Below are positions 20,744 through 29,408 of a stretch of 64,000 bases of DNA, in pieces. How positions within the stretch are numbered: the first letter of the stretch is position 1; every line of letters begins with the position of its first letter. The translations under genes and the position numbers were made by a program. The notes under the pieces are model-generated. The model ran no database searches. It saw only the letters and a program-made list of their open reading frames with translations, and had not been told where the DNA came from. The stretch lies in contig NZ_FOXP01000006.1 in assembly GCF_900115745.1 (NCBI RefSeq), positions 124,001 to 188,000 of the forward strand, given 5' to 3'. The DNA is from Sphingomonas rubra (GTDB taxonomy: Bacteria; Pseudomonadota; Alphaproteobacteria; Sphingomonadales; Sphingomonadaceae).

Positions 20744-21682
20744 TCAATGCCCCCCGCGATGCTTCACCTTGTGCACCACCGCCGCGATCACGCCGCCGAC
20801 CACCAGCCCTACCACCGCCGAGCACGCCGCCGTCACCACCCACTCGACGGTGCCGTGCAGCGCCGGCACCGCACCCGCCGCCGCCCCGGCCAGCCCGTGG
20901 ATCACGTGTGCCGGCCCTTCGACGCCCAGCACCTCCAGCCCGTGCCAGACGATCTGCCCGCCGACCCAGATCATCGCCGCGATGCCCACCACCGACAGCA
21001 CCGACATGATGACCGGCATCGCCTTCACCATCCCGCGCCCGATCGCCTGCACCGCCGCCGACGGCCGCTTGGCCAGCGCCAGTCCGATGTCGTCCAGCTT
21101 CACGATCAGCCCGACCGCACCGTACACGCCCGCGGTGATCGCCACCGCGACCACCGCCAGCGCCACCGCCTGGTTGAGGATCGATCCAGTCGCCACCTCG
21201 CCCAGCGCGATCGCCATGATCTCGGCGGACAGGATGAAGTCGGTACGGACGGCGCCGGCGATCTTCTCCTTCTCCAGCGCCTCGGGCGTGGTCGCCGCCG
21301 ACACCTGCTCGACGGCATGGCCGTTGCCCAACACCGCCTCCCACACCTTCTCCGCCCCTTCGAAGCAGAGATAGGCGCCGCCGATCATCAGCAGCGGCGT
21401 CAGCGCCCAGGGCGCGAACGCGCTCAGCACCAGCGCGACCGGCAGCAGGATCAGCAGCTTGTTGCGTAACGATCCCAGCGCGATCCGCCCGATGATCGGC
21501 AACTCGCGCGCCGGCGACAGGCCGACGACGTAGCGCGGCGTCACCGCGGCGTCGTCGATCACCACACCCGCCGCCTTGGCGCCCGCGCGCCCCGCGGCAG
21601 CGCCGACATCGTCCAGCGAGGCGGCGGCGAGGCGGGTCAGGCCCGCGATGTCGTCGAGAAGCGCGGCAAGGCCGGTCGGCAT
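20744..21682 (-). CDS. DUF808-family membrane protein
   Basis: The 312-residue polytopic inner-membrane protein matches the DUF808 (YedI-like) family. It begins MPTGLAALLDDIAGL and continues with KAAGVVIDDAAVTPRYVVG, a cluster of hydrophobic helices, and the conserved LCFEGAEKVWE segment. Its function is unknown. The start at 21682 is chosen for the family N-terminus; an ATG 36 bp further upstream is less likely. Confidence 0.85.
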   Translation of the reverse strand: MPTGLAALLDDIAGLTRLAAASLDDVGAAAGRAGAKAAGVVIDDAAVTPRYVVGLSPARELPIIGRIALGSLRNKLLILLPVALVLSAFAPWALTPLLMIGGAYLCFEGAEKVWEAVLGNGHAVEQVSAATTPEALEKEKIAGAVRTDFILSAEIMAIALGEVATGSILNQAVALAVVAVAITAGVYGAVGLIVKLDDIGLALAKRPSAAVQAIGRGMVKAMPVIMSVLSVVGIAAMIWVGGQIVWHGLEVLGVEGPAHVIHGLAGAAAGAVPALHGTVEWVVTAACSAVVGLVVGGVIAAVVHKVKHRGGH

Positions 21683-21843
21683 ATGGTTCTCCCTTGTTGG
21701 CGCCCGTCCTGTCGGCAAAGCCGACGAAGCGCAATCGGCGACATGGCCGTGGAACCTTGCTCCGAAACGGAGGGATCGTTCGACCCGCCCGCCGCCCGCC
21801 GGAGGTAGAACGGCCCGGCCCCCCGCTCGCCAGGACGTTTCCC

Positions 21844-22368
21844 GTGACCGCCGACCGCCTCTCGGCCCTCAGCCCCCGCCAGCTCGAATGCCTGCACCTC
21901 GTCGCGCAGGGGTACGAGGCCAAGGAGATCGGCCGTCGGCTCGGCATCTCCGACCTCACCGTCAAGAATCATCTGAGCGCCGCGCGCGCGGCGCTCGGCG
22001 TCGGCCGCTCGATCGACGCGGCCCGTCTGGTGGCCGCGTGGAAGGGGAGCGGTGCCCCAGATACCAGTGCCGCCGATACTGGTGCTCCGCGTACTAGTGC
22101 TCCGGGCGGGATCGCCGACCGCTCCTATCTCGACGACGAACCGCCCCGCCGGTCGGACCCGGCCGGGGAACTGCGCGACGGCGCTCACGGCTCGATCGGG
22201 GTCGGTGGGCTGGTCGGGCGCAGCCTCCTCCTGCCGGGGCCGACGCGAAGGGGGCAGCGCAACGGGCTGGGGCTGGGCGCCCGGCTCGCCTTGGTGGTGT
22301 TGCTGACCGTGCTGCTGATCGCGGCGGTTGGCTTCTTCGTCCAGGCGAGCAGGGGGCTGAACTTCTGA
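21844..22368 (+). CDS. LuxR-type HTH protein with C-terminal membrane anchor
   Basis: The 174-residue protein starts with GTG. It has a LuxR/GerE helix-turn-helix directly at the N-terminus (LSPRQLECLHLVAQGYEAKEIGRRLGISDLTVKNHL..., about 8-60). A low-complexity Ala/Thr/Asp/Gly linker (about 63-145) follows, then one transmembrane helix near the C-terminus (about 150-170). There is no receiver or ligand domain. The order, DNA-binding first and membrane anchor last, suggests a membrane-tethered regulator. It heads a same-strand group ending in a RadC-like gene. Confidence 0.75.
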   Translation: MTADRLSALSPRQLECLHLVAQGYEAKEIGRRLGISDLTVKNHLSAARAALGVGRSIDAARLVAAWKGSGAPDTSAADTGAPRTSAPGGIADRSYLDDEPPRRSDPAGELRDGAHGSIGVGGLVGRSLLLPGPTRRGQRNGLGLGARLALVVLLTVLLIAAVGFFVQASRGLNF

Positions 22369-22421
22369 CCCGCGCTTCCCACACCCGCGCCGTTCCTTCG
22401 CCGGCGCGCCGGAGTACCGCC

Positions 22422-22793
22422 ATGACCACCATCTCGCCCGCCGCCGCGCTGAAGATCGCCAACCGGCTGTTGTCGCTGGAACAGGATATCGACCTCGCCG
22501 CCCGCTCCTCGGCCAAACTGCCCGCCGAGCTGCTCGACGAGCTGTTCAAGGCCGGCGCTCGGCCGATCGAAGCGCAGCGCGTGCTCGACGCCGCGACCGA
22601 GACGCTCACGGCGCTGGTCGACGCGCGTGGCAAGGTGGCTCGCGCCCACGGGCAATTGCTCGCTTACGCCAAGGAGGCGGGGTTGACCCAGGCCTATGGC
22701 GACCAGTTCGAGTGCAACGCCTTCGTCAAGAGCCTGGCCGCCGAGGCCGCTCCCGCTGCCGTGCCCGCTGCCGCGCGGCTCGCCGTGGCCTGA
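22422..22793 (+). CDS. Hypothetical helical protein (123 aa)
   Basis: The 123-residue soluble protein (MTTISPAAALKIANRLL...) is predicted mostly alpha-helical, with one Cys and an Ala/Pro-rich tail. I do not recognise the family. It lies 53 bp downstream of the membrane-anchored HTH gene and 17 bp before a small membrane protein on the same strand, so it is likely part of that group. Confidence 0.7.
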   Translation: MTTISPAAALKIANRLLSLEQDIDLAARSSAKLPAELLDELFKAGARPIEAQRVLDAATETLTALVDARGKVARAHGQLLAYAKEAGLTQAYGDQFECNAFVKSLAAEAAPAAVPAAARLAVA

Positions 22794-22810
22794 GATCCGG
22801 AGCTTCGCGG

Positions 22811-23308
22811 TTGCACGTCCTCGTCTTCTACGCGCTCCTGCTCGTCGCCTGCGGTCATGCCGCGTGGCGGGGCGGGGCGCCCGAGCGGATCGTCGCCGCG
22901 ACGCTGATGGCCGGCACGGTCGCCACCTGGATCGTGGCGATCGGCGTCGGCGGCTCTCGCACGGGGCATTTCTACCATGTCGAGATCGGCGTGCTGCTGG
23001 TCGATGCCGCGATGCTGGCGGTGCTGCTCGCCGTGGCGCTCGCTGCCGATCGGTTCTGGCCGCTATGGCTGACCGCGATCCACAGCTTCGGGGTGGTCGG
23101 CCACGTCGCCAAGGCGATCGATCCGGCGATCCTGTCCAACGTGTATCAGGCGGCCCACTCGCTGACCGCCTATCCCGGCCTGATCCTGCTGATCCTGGCG
23201 ACGCGCCGCCACCGGCGACGGCTGGCGCGGACGGGCTGCGATCCGTCCTGGTCGATCTCCTGGCCGTGGTCGACCGCGGCGACGCGCGCGAGGCTGCCGA
23301 CCGGCTGA
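22811..23308 (+). CDS. Hypothetical polytopic membrane protein (about 165 aa)
   Basis: The frame starts at TTG (22811), 8 bp after a GGAG site. It encodes about five hydrophobic segments, including VFYALLLVACGHAAW, IVAATLMAGTVATWIVAIGV, VEIGVLLVDAAMLAVLLAVAL and a C-terminal LILLILATRRHRRR. I do not recognise a family. Its last 43 bases overlap the RadC-like gene in another frame. The start codon is uncertain. Confidence 0.55.
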   Translation: MHVLVFYALLLVACGHAAWRGGAPERIVAATLMAGTVATWIVAIGVGGSRTGHFYHVEIGVLLVDAAMLAVLLAVALAADRFWPLWLTAIHSFGVVGHVAKAIDPAILSNVYQAAHSLTAYPGLILLILATRRHRRRLARTGCDPSWSISWPWSTAATRARLPTG

Positions 23309-23823
23309 TCGCCGCCTTCGGCTCGCTCGCCGCGATCGGCGCCGCACCGCGCCGCCGCCTCGCGGCGCTGGTCGGCGAGCCCGCCGCGGCCCTCGTCGCC
23401 GCGCACCGTGCCGCGATGCTGTGGGCGCTGCGCGAGCCGGCGGTGCGCGGGCCGGTGATGGCGACCCGGTACGAGCTGATCGATTACCTCTACCACCGCA
23501 TGGCGCACGACCCGACGGAGTCGCTGCGCGTCTTCTTCCTCAATCGCGGGCGCGAACTGTTGGCGGAGGAGGTGGTCGCCCGCGGCGGTCCCGACGCGCT
23601 GGCGGTGGAACCGCGCCAGGTCATGGCGCGCGCGCTGGAACTGGGCGCCACCGGGCTGATCCTGGTGCACAACCATCCCAGCGGCGATCCCAGCCCCAGC
23701 CTGGCCGACCGGCGCTTTACTCGCGCGCTGGCGGCGGCCGGGGAGCATCTCGGCGTGCGCCTCCACGACCATTTGATCGTCGCGCGCGGCGGCACCCGCC
23801 TGATGGAGGTGGCGGAAGGCTAA
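23266..23823 (+). CDS. RadC-like JAB-domain protein
   Basis: The roughly 185-residue protein ends in a JAB/MPN metalloprotease-like domain. It has the RadC pattern: FLNRGRELLAEEV with the upstream Glu, then LILVHNHPSGDPSPS with His-x-His and downstream Asp. RadC-family proteins are tied to replication-fork or plasmid biology, though their activity is unsettled. The N-terminal helix-hairpin-helix region of full RadC is mostly absent. No ATG lies near the conserved start, so the GTG at 23266 is a best guess (CTG at 23236 is an alternative). Confidence 0.72.
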   Translation: MVDRGDAREAADRLIAAFGSLAAIGAAPRRRLAALVGEPAAALVAAHRAAMLWALREPAVRGPVMATRYELIDYLYHRMAHDPTESLRVFFLNRGRELLAEEVVARGGPDALAVEPRQVMARALELGATGLILVHNHPSGDPSPSLADRRFTRALAAAGEHLGVRLHDHLIVARGGTRLMEVAEG

Positions 23824-23844
23824 TTCCACTGCCGCCCAACCACA

Positions 23845-23944
23845 TCCTCCACCCCGGCGAAGGCCAGGGTCCAGATGGTGGACAATCGCCGCAGATCACG
23901 ATCGCTACCCCATCGGGGCCCCGACCTTCGCCGGGATGACGGAG
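23845..23944. repeat. Palindromic repeat with CACCCCGGCGAAGG core
   Basis: The left arm TCCACCCCGGCGAAGGCCAGG and the inverted right arm CCGACCTTCGCCGGGATGACGG enclose about 40 bp. Related elements occur at 32523-32613 and 62482-62550. Confidence 0.65.
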
Positions 23945-24008
23945 CATGGCGGATACACCTCCACACCCAGTTTTCTCCATTCCGGACCCAATCCGTGTCC
24001 GCCACGCC

Positions 24009-24070
24009 TCGTCACGAAACCGTCACGCCACCGTCACGACCGCGTCGCGGAACTCGCACGCAACCGTCAT
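24009..24070 (+). promoter_or_regulatory. Array of PhoB-like half-sites at 11-bp spacing
   Basis: TCGTCAC (24009-24015), CCGTCAC (24020-24026) and CCGTCAC (24031-24037) lie exactly 11 bp apart. A fourth copy, CCGTCAT (24064-24070), is in the same 11-bp phase, 33 bp on. The known Pho box consists of CTGTCAT-type 7-bp repeats with an 11-bp period, so this reads as two overlapping Pho boxes plus a distal half-site. It lies 95-156 bp upstream of the lipoprotein ATG. Confidence 0.6.
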
Positions 24071-24164
24071 GAAGCGCGCCTAACCGCCACCCTCGGAAGA
24101 TCGGCCGGGAACACCCAAGTCGATCGGGGCAACGAACCCCCACCTTATCGTCAGGGAGCATTTC

Positions 24165-25754
24165 ATGGCCGCCTCTTCGCGTAACGTCCGCCTGCTGATG
24201 GCGAGTGTCGCCTGCATGGCGCTCGCCTCGTGCGACGGCGCCGACAGCGTCGCCTCGCCGGGCGATCCGACCTTCGTTCCCGGCGGCAACACGCCCACCC
24301 CGACGCCCACCGGCACGCCGACGCCGACCGCGGGCACGCCTGCCGCGTCCTGCCCGACCGGCACGACCGACGTCGGCGTGATCGGCACGGCCTATCGCGG
24401 CTGCCGCATTCCCTCGCTCATCACCTCGGCCCTGTCGCTGCCGCGCGTCGCGGGCGTCGCCTACGAGATCAACGGCCGCGTCGACGTGGGCGTCGACATC
24501 GGCGGCGCGGGCACCACGCCGGGCGGCGTGTCCACCGTGCTGACCATCGCCGCCGGTGCGCTGGTCTATGCCAACACCGCCAATGCCGACAACGACTACA
24601 TGGTCGTCAACCGCGGCTCGCGCCTGGTGGCGGAGGGCACGGAGACGCTGCCAATCATCTTCACCGCGCGCGAGAACCTGACCGGCGGCGTCACCGACGA
24701 GAGCCAGGGCCTGTGGGGCGGCATCATCCTGGCGGGCCGCGCGCCGATCTCCAACTGCAACGCCACGGTGGCGGGCGGCTCCGCGACCTGCGAGAACGTG
24801 GTCGAGGGCACCTCCACTGCGCTGTACGGCGGCGCGACGCCCACCGACAATTCGGGCACCGTTCGCTACGTCCAGATCCGCTACTCGGGCACCATCATCA
24901 GCCCCAACAACGAGCTGCAGGGCCTGACGCTCGGCGGCACCGGGTCGGGCACCACGGTCGACCACGTCCAGGTCCATAATTCGTCCGATGACGGCATCGA
25001 GATCTTCGGCGGCCGCACCAATCTGCGCTACCTGGCGCTGACCGGTTCGGACGACGACGGGCTGGATACCGACGTGGGTTGGCAGGGCTTCGCGCAGTTC
25101 GTGCTCGCCATCCAGAAGCCGACCAACACGCAGACCGACAATTACGCCACCGAGCTCGACTCGAACGGCAACGAGGACGCGCTGCCCCGTCAGAAATACC
25201 GTCTGGCGAACTTCACCTTCGTCTCCACGACGGCGGCGACCAACGCCGCGATCCGCATCCGCGGCGGCGCCGACGCGCGCTTCGTCAACGGCATCGTCGT
25301 CGGGCCGAGCGCCTGCCTCAACATCGTCGCGGGCGACGCCAGCAACGGCAAGAGCACGGTCCGGCCCGCCAATGCCGGCCTTGATGACGACGGTCCGCCG
25401 CGCTTCGACTCGGTGCTGTTCGGCTGTGCCACGCCGTTCGCGGAGACCACGGTCAACGGCGTTACCGTCACCACCGCCGAGCAGCGCGCGGCGTTCACCG
25501 CGGGCACCAACAATGTCGAGAGCGGCACCGGCCTCCTGACGGGCATCTACCTGCCGGCCGGCGCCGCCGCGACGGCGACCCCGTTCAACGCCGCGACGCT
25601 CAACCCGTCGGGCACCTCCTTCTTCGTGCAGACGAGCTTCGTCGGCGCGGTGAACGGTCCGAACGACACCAACTTCCGCGGCTGGACCTGCAATTCCAAC
25701 CGCGCCTCGTTCGGCTCGACCAGCGGCAACTGCACCGGCCTGCCGACCAACTGA
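24165..25754 (+). CDS. Exported lipoprotein, ElpS-like candidate
   Basis: The 529-residue precursor has a lipoprotein signal with lipobox LASC (Cys23, followed by Asp24). A Thr-Pro-rich stalk (about 40-65) comes next, then a long repetitive beta-rich domain with short polar turns (DDGIEIFGGRTNLRYLALTGSDDDGLD), suggestive of a right-handed parallel beta-helix. No catalytic motif is evident. It lies 77 bp upstream of a TonB-dependent receptor and downstream of PhoB-like sites, with a T2SS operon nearby. This matches the Caulobacter ElpS locus, where a phosphate-starvation lipoprotein is released in a T2SS-dependent way. Homology to ElpS is inferred from context, not alignment. Confidence 0.75.
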   Translation: MAASSRNVRLLMASVACMALASCDGADSVASPGDPTFVPGGNTPTPTPTGTPTPTAGTPAASCPTGTTDVGVIGTAYRGCRIPSLITSALSLPRVAGVAYEINGRVDVGVDIGGAGTTPGGVSTVLTIAAGALVYANTANADNDYMVVNRGSRLVAEGTETLPIIFTARENLTGGVTDESQGLWGGIILAGRAPISNCNATVAGGSATCENVVEGTSTALYGGATPTDNSGTVRYVQIRYSGTIISPNNELQGLTLGGTGSGTTVDHVQVHNSSDDGIEIFGGRTNLRYLALTGSDDDGLDTDVGWQGFAQFVLAIQKPTNTQTDNYATELDSNGNEDALPRQKYRLANFTFVSTTAATNAAIRIRGGADARFVNGIVVGPSACLNIVAGDASNGKSTVRPANAGLDDDGPPRFDSVLFGCATPFAETTVNGVTVTTAEQRAAFTAGTNNVESGTGLLTGIYLPAGAAATATPFNAATLNPSGTSFFVQTSFVGAVNGPNDTNFRGWTCNSNRASFGSTSGNCTGLPTN

Positions 25755-25831
25755 CCTGAGCGACCGGCGGGCAGCCTCGGGGGAGGCTGCCCGCGACCTT
25801 TCGACCCGCATCTCGAACTGCCGGGGCAGCC

Positions 25832-28594
25832 ATGACCAAGACCTTCGCGACCATCCTGCTCGGCACGACGATGCTGATGCCCGCCGCGCTGCACGCGCAA
25901 ACCGCGCCGCCGTCGGGTGGTGGCGTCGGCGGTGCACCCGCGGGCAGCGTCGTCTCCCCGAACGCCGGCCGCCCCATCGACACGCGCGACATCCAGTCGT
26001 CGGTGCCCGGCCAGCTCGCCTCGCCAGCGGCGCAGGCCGACGCCGCCGAGCCGGCGGAGCCGGTCGACGTCTCCACCCCCGGCGGCGGCACCGAGCCTGA
26101 CGAGATCGTCGTGGTCGGCCGCAACATCCCCAACGTCGTCCGCGCCACGCCGGAGGTCATCAACGTCCTCTCCACCGCCGACATCGCGCGGACGGGTGAG
26201 GGCGACATCGCCGGCGCGCTGACCCGCGTCACCGGCCTTTCGGTGGTCGGCAACGGTTTCGTCTACGTGCGCGGCCTCGGCGATCGTTATTCCTCGTCGC
26301 TGCTCAACGGCTCGCCGCTGCCCAGTCCCGAGCCGCTGCGCCGCGTCGTCCCGCTCGACATCTTCCCGACCAACATCGTCTCCTCGGCCCTGGTCCAGAA
26401 GAGCTACTCGGTGAATTATGGCGGCGAGTTCGGCGGCGGCGTCATCAACCTGACGACGCGCGCCGTGCCCAACGAGAGCTTTCTCCAGATCGGCGGCTCG
26501 ATCGGCGCCGACACGGTCACCACCTCGGAACTCGGCTACGTCTATGACGGCGGCAGCCGCGACTGGACGGGATTCGATTCGGGCACCCGCAACACGCCGC
26601 AGTTCATCCGCGACGCCGGGCTGAACGGCCGGTCGCTGGCGCCCACGCAGGTCGCCGCGTTGAACAACGCGCAGACGACGCAGCTCCAGACCAACAACCA
26701 GCTGCCCGCCAACTGGTCGGGCGAGGCGAGCTGGGGCAGTTCGATCGACGTCGGCTCGGTCCGCGTCGGCCTGATCGCCGCGGCGGGGATCAGCAACGGC
26801 TGGCGCACCCGCGACGACACCCAGCAATCCACCGACGATCCGACCGGCATCCTGACCCGCGATTTCCGCACGGTGCTCACCGACAACCGCGCCATCGTCA
26901 ACGGCCTGGTCGGGCTGGGCGCGGAATGGGGCGAGAACAAGATCCGCATCACCAACCTCTACCTGCACGACACGGTGAAGCAGGGCCGGCTCAGCCGCGG
27001 CAGCACCGCCAATATCGGCATCCTGCCCGGCGGCATCCAGCCGTTCATCGTCCAGAACACCAGCTGGTTCGAGCGCGAGCTGTTCGACACGCAAGGCGTG
27101 GGCGAGTTCAAGTGGAACGACGTCGCGCTGGACGTGCGCGGCTCCTACGCCAAGACGAGCCGCGACTCGCCGTACGAGCGCGCCTTTACCTATCAGTACA
27201 ATCCCGCGATCCGCGACTATCAGAATAATCTCAGCGGCTTGCAGAGCGCGTCCATCGCCTTTTCCGAACTCGACGAGCGGCAATATTCGGGCCAGGGCAA
27301 CCTGACCTGGAACGTGCCCGCCGACCGCCCCTTCGCGCTGTCGATCGGCTACGCCTATACCGACACGGCGCGCGACTCGACGCGCTACACCTTCCAGTAC
27401 ACGGGACCCAACAACGGTCCGGTGAACAACGACGTGGCGCAGTTGCGGCCCGATTTCCTGCTGGCCGATTCGACGATCCAGCGCTTCGGCATCTCCCTGC
27501 GCAATACCTCCACCGGCCAGGGCGCCGCCGCCTACGACGCCAACCTGGTCGTTCACGGCGCTTACGCGCAGGTGGAGGGCGAGATCATCGACGGCCTGCG
27601 CGCGCAGACCGGCGTGCGCTGGGAAACCGCGACCGAGCGGGTCACCCCGTCGGGCAACGCCGCCGCGACCCGGCTCAAGAACAATTACTGGCTGCCCGCG
27701 GTCACGATCACCTGGAACTTCGCGGAGGACATGCAGCTGCGCGGCCACCTGTCGAAGACGCTGGCCCGCCCGCAGTTCCGCGAACTCGCGCCGCAGCTCT
27801 ACCAGGATTTTGAGAGCGATCGCCTGTTCTTCGGCAACGCCTTCCTGAACGACTCGCAACTCTACAACGCCGAACTCCGCTACGAATGGTATTTCGCGCG
27901 CGACCAGCGTTTCAACATCGCCGGCTTCTACAAGCGGATCGACGATCCGATCGAGGCGGTGGCGTTCTTCCCGGCGGGCTCCGACACGCTCCAGACCGGC
28001 TTCGCCAACGCGCCGCAGGCCAAGCTCTACGGCGGCGAGGTCGAGTTCCAGAAATACGTGCCGCTGGTCGGCCTCGGCGATTTCTTCGCCACCCGCCGCC
28101 TGCTCGCGATGGTCAACTACACCTATACCAAGTCGAAGATCGAGGTGGGTGACGAGCTGATCGCCAGCCCGCTGTCGACCGGCGCCAACCCCGTGCTGCG
28201 CCCGGCCAACATCCTGTTCCAGGACGGCGCGGCGCTGGTCGGCCAGTCGGACCACCTCGTCAACCTCCAGCTCGGCATCGAGGACAAGGCGACGCTCAGC
28301 CAGCTGACCGCCTTGTTCAACTACGCCTCCAACCGCGTCACCAACCGCGGGCCCGTCGCGGGCGGCGGCGGCGTGCGCCTGCCCGACTTGGTCGAGCGCC
28401 CCGGCATCCGCCTCGACGTGGTCGCGCGGCAGGGCATCCCCGTGTTCGGCAAGACGATCGAGATCAAGGCGGAGGCGCGCAACCTGACCGGCACCGGCTA
28501 CCGCGAGTTCCAGTCGTTCGAGGCGGGCAAGGTCGACATCAACCGCTACCGCCTCGGCCGCACCTTCGCGCTGGGCGCCAGCATCCAGTTCTGA
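25832..28594 (+). CDS. TonB-dependent outer-membrane receptor
   Basis: The 920-residue precursor has a signal peptide (cleavage after LHA, residue 22) and an unusual Gly/Pro/Ala-rich N-terminal stretch (about 23-88). A TonB-box-like DEIVVVGRN (90-98), a plug domain with VYVRGLGDRYSSSLLNG and the 22-stranded beta-barrel follow. It ends in Phe. It imports a substrate across the outer membrane with TonB energy. The substrate is unknown, but the upstream PhoB-like sites and the lipoprotein partner suggest a phosphate-linked role. A hairpin terminator follows directly. Confidence 0.93.
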   Translation: MTKTFATILLGTTMLMPAALHAQTAPPSGGGVGGAPAGSVVSPNAGRPIDTRDIQSSVPGQLASPAAQADAAEPAEPVDVSTPGGGTEPDEIVVVGRNIPNVVRATPEVINVLSTADIARTGEGDIAGALTRVTGLSVVGNGFVYVRGLGDRYSSSLLNGSPLPSPEPLRRVVPLDIFPTNIVSSALVQKSYSVNYGGEFGGGVINLTTRAVPNESFLQIGGSIGADTVTTSELGYVYDGGSRDWTGFDSGTRNTPQFIRDAGLNGRSLAPTQVAALNNAQTTQLQTNNQLPANWSGEASWGSSIDVGSVRVGLIAAAGISNGWRTRDDTQQSTDDPTGILTRDFRTVLTDNRAIVNGLVGLGAEWGENKIRITNLYLHDTVKQGRLSRGSTANIGILPGGIQPFIVQNTSWFERELFDTQGVGEFKWNDVALDVRGSYAKTSRDSPYERAFTYQYNPAIRDYQNNLSGLQSASIAFSELDERQYSGQGNLTWNVPADRPFALSIGYAYTDTARDSTRYTFQYTGPNNGPVNNDVAQLRPDFLLADSTIQRFGISLRNTSTGQGAAAYDANLVVHGAYAQVEGEIIDGLRAQTGVRWETATERVTPSGNAAATRLKNNYWLPAVTITWNFAEDMQLRGHLSKTLARPQFRELAPQLYQDFESDRLFFGNAFLNDSQLYNAELRYEWYFARDQRFNIAGFYKRIDDPIEAVAFFPAGSDTLQTGFANAPQAKLYGGEVEFQKYVPLVGLGDFFATRRLLAMVNYTYTKSKIEVGDELIASPLSTGANPVLRPANILFQDGAALVGQSDHLVNLQLGIEDKATLSQLTALFNYASNRVTNRGPVAGGGGVRLPDLVERPGIRLDVVARQGIPVFGKTIEIKAEARNLTGTGYREFQSFEAGKVDINRYRLGRTFALGASIQF

Positions 28595-28604
28595 CGCCGC
28601 AGTC

Positions 28605-28626
28605 CCCCTCCCGTTCGCGGGAGGGG
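28605..28626. terminator. Bidirectional hairpin terminator with TTCG loop
   Basis: CCCCTCCCG (28605-28613) pairs perfectly with CGGGAGGGG (28618-28626) around a TTCG tetraloop, one of the most stable RNA loops. It lies between the convergent receptor and dioxygenase genes, 11 bp from each. There is no T-tract, so termination is inferred from position and stability. Confidence 0.6.
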
Positions 28627-28637
28627 AGCGGAAGACC

Positions 28638-29285
28638 TCACCCCCACGCCCGCTCGCGGTACCATTTGGTAATCACGTACTTCACCCCCTCGCGCACCTT
28701 CATGCCGTGGTGGATGGTCGCGGGGTTGAGGCTGCCGTCGTCGCGCCGGTTGTTCCAGGCCACCAGCTTGCCCGTTTCCGGCTGGATCGTCTTGTCCACC
28801 GCCTTGAACCGCGTCGCGCCGCCGGCGCCCGGTTCGTTGAGATAGACCATCACCGTCCACGTCCGGTTGCCCGCCACCGAGCAGTAGCGGTCGTAGTCGA
28901 CGCCGTTCGGCTCGAAATAATCGGTATGCCCCTTGAACTCCTGCCCCACCGCGTAGCGCTGCCCTTGCAGCGGCTCTCCGTGCGCAGGGTCCAGCCCGGT
29001 GAAGCCGGCGATCGTCGCCTCCACCGCCGCGACCACCGGATCGGCCGCGTCCAGGTCGCCCGTCTCGCTGGTCCGGTACCCCGCGTCGCCGTTCGCGTCG
29101 GCGATCGTCGAGGGGCGCCGCACCCGGTCGATCCGTTCGATCAGCGCCGAGCACAGGTCGGGCGACAGGAAGCCGCGCCGCACGAACAGCGTCAGCTTGG
29201 GGGAGGGCAGGCGCTGCACCTGCCCCTGCGCCAGGATGCGGTCGACGATGGGCCCCGCGTCGAGCCCCGATCCGAGAGAGGTCAT
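28638..29285 (-). CDS. 2-oxoglutarate/Fe(II) dioxygenase (prolyl-hydroxylase-like)
   Basis: The 215-residue protein has the double-stranded beta-helix fold of prolyl 4-hydroxylases. Iron ligands are visible as H120 and D122 (GHTDYF) and H192/H193 (HHGMKV), with a 2-oxoglutarate-binding Lys near 202. The C-terminal VITKWYRER matches the family. It may hydroxylate a protein or small molecule. It converges with the TonB receptor gene, a frequent neighbour of such enzymes in sphingomonads and other proteobacteria (PiuC-type association). The specific substrate is unknown. Confidence 0.88.
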   Translation of the reverse strand: MTSLGSGLDAGPIVDRILAQGQVQRLPSPKLTLFVRRGFLSPDLCSALIERIDRVRRPSTIADANGDAGYRTSETGDLDAADPVVAAVEATIAGFTGLDPAHGEPLQGQRYAVGQEFKGHTDYFEPNGVDYDRYCSVAGNRTWTVMVYLNEPGAGGATRFKAVDKTIQPETGKLVAWNNRRDDGSLNPATIHHGMKVREGVKYVITKWYRERAWG

Positions 29286-29408
29286 GCCCCGCTTGTGCCA
29301 GCGTCGGCCCGCCTCGCGCCAGTGCGATTATGTTTCCGTATTCCGACGCGAGCCCGTAACATGCCATGCTTAACGGGAGGCGATACCCGGGGGCGGGATG
29401 GACACGTC

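Larger units (their letters stand above)
23824..24164. other. 341-bp intergenic region: palindrome, PhoB-like array and leader
   Basis: This is the only gene-free stretch longer than 300 bp. It holds a palindromic repeat (23845-23944), then the PhoB-like half-site array (24009-24070), then a leader of about 95 bp up to the lipoprotein ATG with an AGGGAG ribosome-binding site. No further gene was seen in it. Confidence 0.7.

Noticed and set aside
22811..23823. Possible frameshift fusing the membrane protein and the RadC-like protein
   Set aside because: The two products are unrelated in character (polytopic membrane protein and soluble JAB domain) and a 43-bp overlap with separate starts explains the layout.
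25547..28255. 902-aa open frame antisense to the TonB receptor
   Set aside because: It is a shadow of the receptor frame; the receptor has signal peptide, TonB box, plug and terminal Phe.
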